Origin: Ailanthus altissimus
Taxonomy: Eukaryota; Streptophyta; Magnoliopsida; Sapindales; Simaroubaceae
Length of the DNA stretch: 64,000 nt
Assembly: GCA_946807835.1 (NCBI GenBank)
Contig: OX327705.1
Span: forward strand, 18,506,501-18,570,500
Direction of reading: 5' to 3'
Numbering within the stretch: position 1 is the first letter of the stretch; each line of letters opens with the position of its first letter. The notes under the pieces are model-generated. The model worked only from the letters and a program-made list of their open reading frames with translations, made no database searches and was not told the DNA's origin. Positions 1 through 12,308 of this stretch are shown piece after piece. A program made the position numbers and the translations under genes.

Positions 1-1109
1 GCCCTTCACCTTACCAAAATGGACAATTATGTCCCATTTTCTTCATTTTTAATTTTTCATCAACCATATACAACCAATTGATACATGAAATCATGTATAC
101 AAAACAATTAAACCAAAACATAACTCAAACCCTAAAATCCCTAAAGTGGCCAAAATTTATCCTACTCACCCAACATATCTCTTTTCTCAATTTCTTGTTC
201 CAATGATATCTAAATCAATCTAATTTAATTCTAATGCCCTAATAACATCTAATTGAAGTTTCTACCATAAAATCACACCAAACCCTAATTCTTACCTTAC
301 TAAGTCTTTTAGTTTTGTATCTCCCTTGAGTTCCACACTTGAATTCAACTCAATCTAAATCAAGAATTCACGCAAAGACATTATAGAATTAATCTTGAAA
401 AATCATACACCACCATTACTATATAATGCTTTTCTTAGCTCTTTTTCTTGGATTTTCACTAGTGGAAGCTTCAATTGATCTTAAGAACTTTTTTTTGACT
501 TTATTTTGGCTTAATCATGCATGAAAAATCATGAAAATGCTTGAGATTTTACTGTTGAGACCTCCCCCTTCACTTGGCCGAAATTCCCTCTCTTTAGCTC
601 TCAATGTCTTTGTTTTTCATTTGCTAAATTTCTACACACTTTTTTCTTTATATAGTGCTCTCCCAAAAGTCTAATTTGCCCCTCAACTTTTCAAATTTTC
701 TAAATTACCATTAGTTAAAAATGGAAGTATTTAATTGGTTCATTTATAACTATTTAGTTAGAATAGTCAAAGGAACCAACTAGACCTCTATCTTGGCAAT
801 CCACCAACTTGACTCTAATTGGTCCATTTTCTAACACATGAATTGTGGTTCTTAACAAAGGCTTGTTCCATGCATAACCCTTAAATGGAAATTCATATAT
901 TAAATTAAAATTTTCTTTTCAAAGCCAATAGAGAAAAATTCTAAAAATATTCCATGACTGTCTGACGCTCCGACCGAGTGTGAAATTATCAATTTAGGTC
1001 TAATACCTCTCATGCGCACCATAAAAAAATATTACTAACCCTACGGTGTATTCATCACTTTATACCAAAATCTAGACATCTATACTACTAATAAGGATCG
1101 GATATTACA
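1..1109 (-). mobile_element. Partial Tekay/Del-like Ty3 LTR, running off the left edge
   Basis: Read on the minus strand, this begins at 1109 with TGTAATATC, the kind of terminus used by long-LTR Tekay/Del chromovirus elements; the 3' LTR at 14643 starts TGTAATACCC. It contains a TATA-like box on the minus strand near 645-660 followed by a purine-rich leader-like stretch (about 590-550). No coding region was found. The left end lies outside the window, so neither LTR length nor TSD can be checked, and no polypurine tract is visible just upstream, so it may be a 5' or solo LTR. Assignment rests on terminus and composition only. Confidence 0.4.
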
Positions 1110-1112
1110 ACT

Positions 1113-1283
1113 TAAATGGCTCAAGTGGTACCAAAGGTGCTTCCCAAGTATCTTAAAACCCCATATGGTCATGGGTTTGAGCCTTAGGAAGGCAAAAGAA
1201 AAGAGAGGGACTCTGATATTTCTTTGAGTGGATAGCCTCCTGCTAGAGTAGAGAGGGGATCCCACAATAAAACGGCACCTTTT
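1113..1283 (+). mobile_element. SINE-like copy 1 (tRNA-derived head)
   Basis: A box-A-like motif (GGCTCAAGTGGT, 1118-1129) and a box-B-like motif (GGGTTTGAGCC, about 1172-1182) lie in the right order and about 50 bp apart, as in the tRNA-related head of plant SINEs. The body continues to about 1283 and ends near a short A-rich run. The next copy is its reverse complement. I infer a SINE from the pol III boxes; no 3' tail or TSD is clear. Confidence 0.5.
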
Positions 1284-1430
1284 TATTGTGGGTGCCCTCC
1301 CCTACTCTAGTAAGGAGTACTACCACTTAAAGGATATCGGAGTCTGCCTTCCTTTCTTTAGCCTTTTCAAGGCTCGAACCCAAGACCATATAGGGTTCTA
1401 AGATACCTGGGAAGCACCTCTAGTAGTTCG
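1284..1430 (-). mobile_element. SINE-like copy 2, inverted
   Basis: This is the reverse complement of copy 1, with canonical box B (GGGTTCGAGCC on the minus strand, about 1373-1383). Copies 1 and 2 meet head to head and would form a hairpin with arms of roughly 140 bp. The box A end is replaced at about 1425 by the start of copy 3. Confidence 0.5.
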
Positions 1431-1545
1431 AGCCTCGAAAAGGTGAAAGAACGGAGGGTGAACTCCAATATCCTTTGTGTAGTAGTACTCCCTAATAGAG
1501 TAAGGGAGGGGGCCCACAAAACCCCCCAGTGCTGTTGCTCTAGAA
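1425..1545 (+). mobile_element. SINE-like copy 3, 5'-truncated
   Basis: A third copy in the orientation of copy 1 starts inside the box B region (GTTCGAGCC at about 1423-1433). It repeats the downstream body, including the 'AGAGTA..GGGAGGGGG' stretch, and ends near a C-run at about 1530. Truncation at box B removes the promoter. Confidence 0.4.
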
Positions 1546-1743
1546 GTCAGTACCACTAACGCCAAAGCTCAAAAGCCCTAATCCTAAAGCGATAGAAATC
1601 TACAGTTGCAACGCCTAGTGTCCTTCAACCTTGGTATACCCTTTCCAACACTTGAAATGCGCCATTTTGGACACCGAGACTTATCCAACAATACTTCCAT
1701 GCTCATAAATTACCCCAATCATTAAAAGTGACTCTGATACCAC
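1546..1743 (-). other. Copia leader with primer-binding site
   Basis: Directly next to the LTR edge at 1744, the minus strand reads GTGGTATCAGAG (1732-1743), the primer-binding site complementary to initiator tRNA-Met used by Ty1/copia elements. The rest is untranslated leader without an ORF. It shows that the LTR at 1744-3726 is a 5' LTR on the minus strand, and that its internal region ran leftwards before being interrupted. Confidence 0.7.
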
Positions 1744-3726
1744 TGTTGGAAAATTGGGTTTTTTATACAAGAACCTAATAATTCCGGTTAATTTCTACAG
1801 TGTATTCATGTGATATGTGTTCATTCACATAAATACGCATCATATGCATATTTATACACAGCAAAAATATAAAATTACAATTAACGTATATTTGAAATAT
1901 ATTAATCACATTAATATATATATTTAAACTGAATGGTAAATTTACCAACTTTCACTGAAAATAAACTTTTCAAGTGATCCATCATGAAGTAAACTTGTTG
2001 TCAGATCTAGCGGCAAACTCTGGTAGGCTTTGCTGTCTAGAACAGTAGCCAAAATCCAACTTTCTGGCTTAACTCTTAAGCCTAGACTGTATATATTTTA
2101 TTGATCAACTCTTGACCAGTGTATCTATAGCCTATCTAATATTAGAGAATAAGTTGCTATTAAAAATTTTCAAGTGAGAAACACTTTCGCTTTCTAAAAA
2201 TAATTTCCAGCAGCTTTATCTCTCTAAAAATACCAATTTTCCATCTCTATTTTACTTTCCACACTTATATATATACAAATTATATTATTAAATAATAATA
2301 AATTTACTATATTTGGGCCTTATGCCCCATATTATTTATTATTTTAATAATAATATAATATAAAATAAACAAATATAGAAATTACGTTTAAGCCCTTTTA
2401 GATAAACATCAATTACGTAGGTCCCACCAAACTATACGCCTATGCATACTTAACAAATGGTCCATAATGCACCATGTGTCACTATACCATTGGTCAATAA
2501 TAATTATTAACCAATCACTGTATTTAACACTTTAATACAGACACACGTACACTGTATAAATAAACTAGATATTACTAGACTAAACTATTTAATCCAATGC
2601 ACTGCTTAAGTACACAATGAATACACTTCATATAACAGAACTCCCTAGGTTCATGCTTGATTTTTCAAATGGAATTGTTCCATAAGTTTATGACATGCCC
2701 CATGCACACAACATAGAAAATACAAATCAGCGCATCGACCATCGAAGTCGAGGTCATTGCGCATACGTATAGTTCTTTCATCATAATATCCTAAATTCAT
2801 GGAGATATAGATCACTACTGTCAAATCCCCATGTGCTCATCCATAGCTATCTTCAGACTTTTATCTCATTGAAAAAATAATGCATTTTGCTATATTGTTC
2901 AACCCTTGACGGAAACTCTTTCTAGGTAAGTACTTATGGCCATTAGATTTGCTAAGATATAGTCTCAAAGCATCCGGATATTAAACTCCCTATATGAGCT
3001 AACAGATCTCATATCTGTACACACTGGACTCCATAAGCATAAGACCATACCTAACGACACCCAATAGTTACACCATGAAAGGTCTGTGATATATAGAACC
3101 AAAGTATGGTGGATCACTCAAATGACACTGTATACTACTCGACTCGAGAAGACCCTCCGTTGACGGCTGATATATGATGTCTACTGGAGGTCCTCGTAAG
3201 TTAGTCTTATATCCAGTCCTTATTGGACACCCATATGTAAATGCAAGCTCCAAGCTCATGATCTTTTAGGAACGACCATCTATACCCTATAGGTATGATA
3301 TATGCTGATCTATATATAAAAGTATCCACCGATAACCCGTATTGGATGAAATAAATTAAGGACAATGTTTGAGAATATACTTGCGCAACAAACATTTTCT
3401 AATTGTAACTTTTTGGAAATATGTAGTTACTAGTATATCCTCAAGTTTATATCCCATTACAAACAAGGTTCCAACTCTTGGATCTTTGTTGAGTATTATA
3501 ACCAACTAACTCTTAACTATGCTAAATCTTAGTATTTATATCACTCAACGTGGCCAATCACTAGGCCCTGATCTAAACTCTTTTAGATCATACAATGTCT
3601 GTAATGTTACATTGTATGATTATATAAATATAAAACAATCAGCAATTTAATAAAACTGTACAATTTTATTAACAACGATAAAATATTTGTACAGGAATTG
3701 ATGACACATAAGCATCAATCCTAACA
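1744..3726 (-). mobile_element. Ty1/copia 5' LTR, minus strand (about 2 kb)
   Basis: On the minus strand it runs from TGTTAGGATT (3726) to CCAACA (1744), TG...CA bounded, 1983 bp. It matches, in reverse complement and along most of its length, the LTR of the plus-strand copia at 33532/38896, including the stretch describing '..GGATACTTTTA.ATAGATCA..'. It is followed by the primer site at 1743. It sits inside the 5' LTR of the Tekay-like element: sequence right of 3726 continues the tandem-repeat portion of that LTR (compare about 15556). The matching left TSD is not in the window; the right flank is ACAAG. Confidence 0.8.
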
Positions 3727-4130
3727 ACAAGTATCTAATTTGCGCCTATCTTAATGACTCATTCATTAATAACCTATATATATATATGCTTTAGATAAAG
3801 CTATGTGTAGTGATGTATATGATTCTAACATAAGCACTTAGCAAACAAATACCTAATTGGGTCATAATGTGATGATTCATTCAAAAACCTAACATGTCCA
3901 CCCTAAGTGAGTAAATTTATCATCATGTACCACTCAAATAGACAATATATATAGATGGTGTCTATGTAAGAAAGAGTATAGAAATTAAATTGAAAAGAAT
4001 CAAAACTAGAGTGTGTATGTGAGTTGAGAGTGTTTAGCTATAGTACAACCAAGTGTTGATTTAAAAAGGAAGGAGAAGAAGATAGTAAAGTGTTGAGTAG
4101 AATCTTGCTCACATGTATGTTTCACATTTC
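3727..4130 (+). repeat. 5' LTR of the Tekay-like element, segment 1
   Basis: Aligns with about 15556-15960 of the 3' LTR, including the last unit of the roughly 106-bp tandem array. It stops at ATTTC, where the minus-strand gypsy element is inserted, and continues at 10036. Confidence 0.8.
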
Positions 4131-5429
4131 TGATGCGATATTTCTATATCTTATAATTAAGTGCAAGTATACGCTATCGTAACAAGTAATAAAGGGACTT
4201 ATAAAGTCGGATGTCGAACCCACAGGGATAATTTTTATTTTTTACCAAGTACTAAAATTATATCTTTTTTATAATTATTCAGAAAAATTAAATCTTAATT
4301 TTATAATAAATTTGAATAAAATAAAAGTGTAGAAAATAAATGATACAACTTAAATAAAATAAGAAAATAGCAATATAGAGAAAACCTAGGGTTAATTACT
4401 ATCCTTCAATATGGTTTCTACAGATTAATCCTTTTAATATTTATATCCCTTAATTCTTATTATTGGTCAAGACACTAATGTATTCACAAGCCTCTTCCAA
4501 GGTCATGCAAGTATATCCTAATTTACCAAATACCTATATTCCTATGGTACTTGTAATAAATAAAGATTCATTAAGAATAAGTCTTATTGATCATACATGT
4601 CAATTAGGTATATTCCTATCCTAATTCGAAACTTACATATGCAACATTGAATATTACTCTACAATCATGCATCAAATTATCTAGGTCTAAATACAATGAT
4701 GCCTCTTTCGAGTTTATCCAAGTATTACTAAAGCAATCAAAATATTGATTAGATATAATGAAGCATTAAGAACAAATAATTTGAATAATGAAGAATTGAG
4801 TTCATATAAATATTAAAAAGATCCAATAATTAAGCTGACATATTGAGTTCTAGTAATAACCCTGGAAAATAAATTTAGCTCATGATAACAAGAGAATTAT
4901 GGATGAAAAATAAAATAAACATGATACAACCAAAAGCAAACCAATATAGACGTCAATTCACAGTTAGTTGATACGCCAAAGATTCGCCAATAATCTCTTG
5001 CTTCCTTAAATTCGTCTTGCTTCTCTTTCTAAAAATTGCTCTTCTTCAATGTGTTGTGGCTCTAAGAACTCTAAGTTGTGTCTCCTTGAGGTCTGAAATG
5101 AGTGACCTTTATATAGGAATTGATTAGAGTCTTGGAGTTGTATTTCTTTTAGGATTAGAAAAAATTGCATTGTTCACCGCTGGCGCGATCATTGTTTATC
5201 TCTGGGGCGACAGAACTAGAGCACGGTACTGTTCGCGGAACACTGTTGCGATATACTGTAGCATTTTATGTTTTGTCTTGTTTTTCTTGTATTTTCATCC
5301 ACAATTACTCCATTGACTCCAAACCTGTAAAATAGCAATTAAATATATAAAAAGCCTAATATTCTTATTAAAATGAGCAATTAATTAAGTTAAGAGAGTG
5401 AAAATAATAGATATAATTTACGCTTATCA
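4131..5429 (-). repeat. 3' LTR of the internally deleted gypsy element
   Basis: 1299 bp, TGATGCG...CTTATCA as printed on the + strand, i.e. TGATAAGCG...CGCATCA on the coding strand. A TATA-like box lies on the minus strand at about 5108-5117. A GC-rich block (5166-5265) lies just upstream of it. The sequence next to it on the inner side (5430-5448) reads on the minus strand as a polypurine tract, AGTTTGGAGGAGT. Confidence 0.88.
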
Positions 5430-7050
5430 AACTCCTCCAAACTTAAATATTTACTCGTCCTCGAGTAATGAAAAGTAAAATTAAAGAGAGAATTTAAAGA
5501 GATTATACTTGACTCAAAATGAAATAAGAATTTAAAAATAAAATAAAATTAACATGCCAGGTTTGTAAGATAATCAAAATAATTGTCTCAAAAGTTATTA
5601 AATGGTACAAATCCTTAAGGTAGATAGATAAAAAACACTATTAAAAATTCTAATTATCTTCATTTAGTCCCTCATTCTTCCTCAAAGATAATCACCATGT
5701 ATGTGTGTGCAAGTAGCAAGCAATACCTAAAACTATACTTTGATTTACTTTATACTTTAGTTTGTACAGAAACGATGATGTCTCGGCATTTGATTTGTAT
5801 AATGATACTTCCATAGGCTTGTCTTTACTACCAGTCTCCACTAATATAGAAAATCATATGTCTAGGGATCTATTTAAGACTTTACTTAACTTGTAACATA
5901 AGCTTAAGGTCAAGGTAGGATAAAAGGATATATATATGAAGTTCAAGTCACACCATGAACACTTAGACTTTAGCTAGAAACCTCTTGATCTTCTTTTCCT
6001 TGTATTATCTCTTCCCCTAAACTTATTGTGTTTCCCATCTTTCTTTTCAACCTTTAATTTTCAAAGAATTTCTTTTTTCCTTAAGCTGGGGGTATTTTTC
6101 TTTCTTTTTTTTTTTTTTGAATTTTTCTTCTTCTTTTTTTTTTTTGAATACCCCCAAACTTAGATTGAAAAATATCACCCAAACTTATTTTTCTCATATC
6201 ACCACAACCTTTTCCTTTCAAGAGTATTTCTAAGCAAATGCAAGGTTTATGATGTTACGGGTAAATTTCTAGATAAATAAACTTTAAGTCTTGGGCTTGT
6301 AATGTGGTTAAACCAAAGAATGTGTAATTAGGCTCACAAATAGGGTACTAGGGATAAATATACAATAAAAGGTATGCTAGAAAGGCTCAATCGGTCCAAA
6401 GATGGCCTAATGTCCTTTCCATATTCATGTGTTTCCTAGGATTTCGCCTCAAGTAGTAACTAAAGACAAGTTCTAGAGTATCGGTCTTCGAGACTATGGT
6501 GTACTCCCTAAAGCATAAGTATATTTATGTAATAGTTATAACTATTCATACTTATAAAGTGCTAAAAAATGGTGATTATAAATAAGGTCGAACTTGTTCT
6601 TAAACTTAAATAACTAAAATTTTCTCAAGTATCTATCATTCCTATAGATTTGTAAAAAAAATAAATTCAACCATGTATTTTTTTTTCTTATCATAGATTA
6701 ATGATCATCTTATCAACCTAACAACTAAAAGTAAAAAAAAAAAAAATCCACAAGATAACCAATCAAATCATGCAGCAAAAATAAACACAAGAAAGTATTT
6801 TCCACCCCTAAACTTAAATTAGACATTGTCCCCAATGTCAAAATATAAACGTAAGAGTAAGAGAAACTCCCCTGGTAAAAGAAGTTGAACCAATGCAGCA
6901 TTATTGTATAATGATGTGAATGCAGTGTCTTTTGCTTTAGATGCTTGCAAATGCTCGTGTTGCTTTCCTTGAGTGTTTGACTTGCTGTTTTATTCCTAAA
7001 AAAATAAACTATTATAACTAAAACTGAAAATAAGCAAATAAAAATAAAAT
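5430..7050 (-). other. 3' untranslated internal region of the gypsy element
   Basis: Non-coding stretch between the end of the gag-integrase relic and the polypurine tract. It holds long T runs (about 6104-6145) and no credible ORF; a frame across 6725-7120 is out of frame with the integrase end and is ignored. I see no captured gene here. Confidence 0.6.
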
Positions 7051-8730
7051 TTACTTGGGTTGCCTCCCAAGAAGCGCTTGATTTAATGTCATCGGCTTGA
7101 CGTCTTCTTTTTTGACTCATGGAGGATCAAACTGTATGTCAGCGGTATTGTGCCTATAAAACTTCAATTTATATCTAAGACCATTGTTATTCCTCTTCTT
7201 TGACTTCCATAGCTCCATGAAAACATTTTGTAGACACGATCCCACCCTCTTTGATTTGAGCCTTACTGGAAAGATTTTAATATTAGACCGAAATATTGCA
7301 CCCGGTTGGTCGGTATCAATCTGCCTCTCCATTATCTTGCCATGCCCCTTCTTCTTTTTTAACTTGCACAATTTTGTATGAGTTTGTAATTGAAGAGCTT
7401 CCATTAATTTTACTTTAGAAGGTGATGGTGGATCTTTAGGAATTACCATGTCAACCTTGAAACATTGAGATATATTATTGAAAAATTGCTGATGTTCAAG
7501 GTTCTTCTCTTAAAGTCTTTGTGGGAAAGGTGGTTGTGGAATATATGGATTGTCTTTGCTTTAAAATGCCACCAATTCCTTTTCTTCTGTAATTGACTCC
7601 TATTCTTTTGTCTTTGTTGCTCTATCATGACTTTCTTTACTGTGAGACATTTCAACAGCTATTGGTAGTTCTTGTTCAGCCTTTAAGGTGATTGTTTGGC
7701 ATTGCTCCTTATTTCCTCTTGGATTCTCCTCTGTGTTATTAGTCAATGGGCTTTGTGGATGATTGTTTACTGATGTGGCTAATTGACTCACTTGTATCTC
7801 TAACGTTCTTAAAGAGGCTGCTTAGCTTTGAAGGAGGGAATTTGCCTGCTTTATGTATTGCATAAACATCTCCTCTAGGCCTAGTTTCTCTTCCATCTGT
7901 TGTTGAGGTTGTGTTGGCATGCTTTGAGGGTCTACCTAATCTGAATTGTAGAAGTTTGTGTAGGGATTGTGCTGCTATACTTGATAGTTCTCTATGTAGT
8001 GCATAGGCTCCATGCATTGGCCATTTGGATGGTTCTCACATTGATAACTATTGGATGCCATCTCCTCTAGCAGGTCATATACTTCGTCAGTTGACTCGTT
8101 CATTAGTACTCCACCTGCTGCGACATCTATAATGATCCTTAATTGCCTCATTAAGCCATTATAAAATGTCTGCACAAGTAACCACTTTGGAATTCCATGA
8201 TGTGGATATCTCTTCAGTATATCTTTATACCGCTCTCATGCTTCATAAAGTATTTCTGAGTCATATTGCATGAAAGAAGTGACGTCATTCCTTATCTTTG
8301 CTGTTTTGGTCGCTGGAAAGAATTTAGATAGAAATTTATAAGCCAAGTCATCCCATGTTGTAATTGATCCTGATGGTAATGATATCAACCAACCCTTCGC
8401 CTTGTCTCGAAGTGAAAAAAGAAATAGCCGTAATCGTACTGCATCATCTGAGACTCCATCGTATTTGAACAAATCACAAATCTCTAGAAAATTTATGATA
8501 TGTTCATTTGGATCATCGTATGGATGTCCACTAAACTGAACTAAGTCTTTCAACATTCGAATTATTTCTGGCTGAATTTCAAAGTAATTAGCATTTATTG
8601 TTGGTCGGCACATGCTGGGTTGAATGCTGTTAATTGTAGGGATTGAAAAATCTCTCAAAGACCTATGTTCTTCCACTTGCAGCTGAAATTGAAATTGATA
8701 AGCCATGATATAGCTCTGAAAGGTATCCAC
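7051..8730 (-). pseudogene. gag joined to integrase C-terminus (non-autonomous gypsy)
   Basis: Reading starts at 8730 (MDTFQSYIMAY). The retrotransposon gag domain is clear: residues around 'FSGHPYDDPNEHIINFLEIC', 'LRDKAKGWL' and 'TTWDDLAYKFLSKFFP'. A TGA at about 8236 replaces the Trp of the usual WERYKD motif, and gag then continues as 'MQTFYNGL' (about 8175) and 'MEEKLGLEEMFMQYI' (about 7890). After 'PPFPQRL' (about 7530) the frame passes within roughly 150 bases into integrase-tail sequence ('IKIFPVRLKSKRVG', about 7240-7290). It ends in 'VKPMTLNQALLGRQPK' with a stop at 7051. Protease, RT, RNase H and the integrase core are deleted. Several stops make it non-functional. Confidence 0.85.
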
Positions 8731-8749
8731 AAAAACAAAAACAAAAAGA

Positions 8750-10035
8750 CGCTATCTTATAATTAAGTGCAAGTATACGCTATCGTAACAAGTAATAAAG
8801 GGACTTATAAAGTCGGATGTCGAACCCACAAGGATAATTTTTATTTTCTACCAAGTACTAAAATTATATCTTTCTTATAATTATTCAGAAAAATCAAATC
8901 TTAATTTTATAATAAATTTGAATAAAATAAAAGTGCAGAAAATAAATGATACAACTTAAATAAAATAAGAAAATAGCAATATAGAGAAAGTCTAGGGTTA
9001 ATTACTATCCTTCAATATGGTTTCTACAGATTAATCCTCTTAATATTTATATCCCTTAATTCTTATTATTGGTCAAGACACTAATATATTCATAAGCCTC
9101 TTCCAAGATTATGCAAGTATATCCTAATTTACCAAATACGTATATTCCTATGGTAGTTGTAATAAATAAAGATTCGTTAAGAATAAGTTTTATTGACCAT
9201 ACATATCAATTAGGTATATTCCTATCCTAATTCGAAACTTACATATGCAACATTGAATGTTACTCTACAATCATGCATCAAATTATCTAGGTCTAAATAC
9301 AATGATGCCTCTTTGGAGTTTATCAAAGTATTACTAAAGCAATCACAATATTGATCAGATATAATGAAGCATTAAGAACAAATAATTTGAATAATGAAGA
9401 ATTGAGTTCATATAAATATTAAAAAGATCCAATAATTAAGTTGACATATTGAGTTCAAGTAATAACCCTGGAAAATAAATTTAGCTCATGATAACAAGAG
9501 AATTATGGATGAAAAATAAAATAAACATGATACAACCAAAAGCAAACCAATATAGACGTCAATTCACAGTTAGTTGATACGCCAAAGATTCGCCAATAAT
9601 CTCTTGCTTCCTTAAATTCGTCTTGCTTCTCTTTCTAAAAATTGCTCTTCTTCAATGTGTTGTGGCTCTAAGAACTCTAAGTTGTGTCTCCTTGAGGTCT
9701 GAAATGAGTGACCTTTATATAGGAATTGATTAGAGTCTTGGAGTTGTATTTCTTTTAGGATTAGAAAAAATTGCATTGTTCACCGCTGGTGTGATCACTA
9801 TTTATCACTGGGGCGACAGAACTAGATCACGGTACTGTTCGCGGAACACTGTTGCGATATACTGTAGCATTTTATGTTTTGTCTTGTGTTTCTTGTATTT
9901 TCATCCACAATTACTCCATTGACTCCAAACTTGTAAAATAGCATTTAAACATATAAAAAGCCTAATATTCTTATTAAAATGAGCAATTAATTAAGTTAAG
10001 AGAGTGAAAATAATAGATATAATTTACGCTTATCA
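8750..10035 (-). repeat. 5' LTR of the gypsy element, inner end deleted
   Basis: Matches 4131-5429 closely, but the last 15-20 bases of the LTR and the whole primer-binding site are replaced by A-rich sequence (about 8730-8750). Loss of the primer site would by itself prevent first-strand synthesis. The outer end CTTATCA (10035) is followed by the TSD ATTTC. Confidence 0.88.
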
Positions 10036-10349
10036 ATTTCCATACTCTAATTTCTTTAGTTATACTTTTCATAATTATGTAGAGTTCATACCTAATTAAC
10101 ATATTTTTGTGATGAATTAGTAATGAAAATAATTAATGAGGAGATTATGTGGAACATAAATGAGAAAAAGATTATGTAATGTAGAAATTAAGTGTTGAGT
10201 TTATGAGTGGTGTATTGCCATAAGTAAGTTGACATTTTAAATAATTGTTTCATAAATATGATTCTTTCAAATGAATTATAGTTCATAATGATTATTTAAA
10301 ACCTTAATTTTTGTCAAAAACTCTTTAGTTTTGACTTTTGAGTACATAT

Positions 10350-10394
10350 ATGTGTGTGTGTGTGTATGTGTGTGTGTGTGTGTGCGTGTGTGTA
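10350..10394. repeat. (TG)n microsatellite
   Basis: An interrupted run of TG dinucleotides within the 5' LTR. The corresponding place in the 3' LTR (about 16260) has only a short TATATGTATAT stretch, so the run expanded or contracted after insertion. Confidence 0.9.
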
Positions 10395-11639
10395 TTAAGT
10401 AGTAAGTGAGATCCTAGAAAAACAGAGAATTCAACAGTAATATATATACTTCTTCGAATAAACTGTATTGATACAAATGTATTTTTATACCATGATTTCT
10501 ACTATTCAAAATTTAACATAATAAGAATTTCAGAGAATTTTGTTTCAATGAAAATCTCTAAGAATTGAATTTTCTATGAAATTTAAATTAAAAACTGTAA
10601 TGCTAAACAATAGAAAATTGAGTAGTAAACCCAAATTATGAAAATAGTTTCAACTATCAAACGATCTTAAAAAACTATGAAATTTTATATACTAGAATTT
10701 ATATATGTCTAGTTATTTAATTTTAATTTCATGATTTTTAGATAAGTTTAAAATATTTTATGAATTAAATTACAATCTATATTCACATCTAAAAACTGTT
10801 TGACAGATTCTGTCAAGAAAAAACATAAATTTATTTTTAATAGTTTTTCTAAACCAAATATTTCGAATAAATTATATCTTGAACTATTATGTATCTATAA
10901 TATATGGGTATAGAGTTTACATGAATTCAATATACATAATATGATATACGAATTTTGGAGTACTTATTGTTCGATATTGAAAAAGAAATAGAGGGAGAGT
11001 CATAGGTTGAGAGAGATATCTAGTTGGAGATTGATTATGAAAGATAATTAATTGTTATCTTTATGAGCAAGATACTTGCAGTATTCGGACAAGTAGAGAT
11101 AGTCTTTGAGGTATTTTACTTTTGTTGAGGTAAGTAACTTCATTCATAATGTATCCCTTTTATTTTCAAATAAGAAATGTTGTTATTATAATATCCGAAA
11201 TATAAAAAATGCTTCAAGAAACTTATGATTTTTTTGTTACTTTTGAAACTTATTCAAGGTTTTCCAATTAAATGATTTTTCATGGATTTTGGTTAAAAGT
11301 ATAATTTATCTTTAAAGTTTATATATTTTTCAAAGTTTTCAAATAAATGATTTGTTTATTATTTTAAACATCCCTTTAAACAAGATCGCAAAACTATGGA
11401 TATCTATACGGCAACTCAAAATTACGAGTCCAGTTTTGAGTTAATTTAATACTGTTTACAAAATTGTTGCAAGCTATGTTATTCATTTGAAATGAATTGA
11501 TTATTGAAATTGAAATTGATTATTGAATCTAAAATTTAAAGAAAATGTTTTTGCTCATTGTCTATAGTCATATGATATTAATCGATTGATATGACATATT
11601 ATTTAGACCAGCTAATGTCTTTACAAATGATTATTGGCT

Positions 11640-11765
11640 GGGTCACCGGGGGTACAGGTGACATTATAAGATTCTGAAATTAGTCGGGTCACCAGGGGTA
11701 CAGGTGACATTATAAGATTTTAATATTGGCCGGGTCACATTAGGTATAGGTGATACTATATGACA
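11640..11765 (+). repeat. 46-bp LTR tandem repeat, three units
   Basis: Units start at 11640, 11686 and 11732 with GGGTCAC; each carries a GGTACAGGTGA-like core followed by an A/T-rich spacer. The sister array in the 3' LTR (17528-17700) has four units. Confidence 0.85.
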
Positions 11766-12308
11766 TGAGCAACCTTTTAATATGAAAGTTTACTAGAATT
11801 ATTAGTAAATCAATTTCATAATGATTTATGATAATAAAGAATTTTACTTTGATAAATTTGAAATCAAAATCTTTTATTGATATCATTGATGATATTTTGA
11901 AAAGGCTTGCAACATTTTGAACAGAAACCCTCATACATTATGAATGATTTTACTTACTGAGTCGACGACTCACTCTTTGTTATTAATAGTTTTGCAAATT
12001 AAGTTTTAGCTGGGTGAGTTACTTTGAAGGTTGACATTCAATGAGCTATCTTTTACCTAAGATGAGAAAATTATATCTCCGGTTATTTTAAATATTGTCT
12101 TCTTTGAGTTGTAAGTATGATCTAAAAGTTGAAACTTTATTTTAGAGATTTATCTTTATCTAGAGACTATGAGAAATTTTGGTTTGATGAATAAAGATTC
12201 GACAAATTTTCATAGAAAGTATGAAGTATAATACTTTGGTTTTGTAATAGAATTAGTAGCATCCTCTTTTGACGCGTGTTTTATATGTACGAAATATAAG
12301 GTGTTACA

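Larger units (their letters stand above)
4131..10035 (-). mobile_element. Internally deleted Ty3/gypsy element with TSD ATTTC
   Basis: Two LTRs (4131-5429 and about 8750-10035) flank an internal region of 3.3 kb. The target duplication ATTTC is exact (4126-4130 and 10036-10040), and the empty site survives in the sister LTR near 15950-15962. The internal region holds a gag relic joined to the last part of integrase; protease, reverse transcriptase, RNase H and most of integrase are missing. It is therefore non-autonomous. The LTRs are highly similar, which makes it younger than its Tekay-like host. Confidence 0.88.
10036..12308 (+). repeat. 5' LTR of the Tekay-like element, segment 2
   Basis: Continues the LTR interrupted at 4130 and aligns with about 15957-18241. 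It contains a (TG)n run (about 10350-10394), absent from the 3' LTR, and three units of a 46-bp tandem repeat (11640-11765). It ends GTGTTACA at 12308, followed by the primer site. Confidence 0.82.

Noticed and set aside
1118..1182. A functional tRNA gene
   Set aside because: Box A and box B motifs are present but no acceptor or anticodon stem can be folded; the unit is repeated and continues as a SINE-like body.
1739..3731. Solo copia LTR with its own TSD at 1744-3726
   Set aside because: The flanks ACCAC and ACAAG do not match, and a primer-binding site directly follows on the minus strand, so it is a 5' LTR of a longer element.
6725..7120. 131-codon minus-strand frame as a separate gene
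   Set aside because: It overlaps the end of the integrase-tail relic in another frame and then runs through untranslated T-rich sequence.
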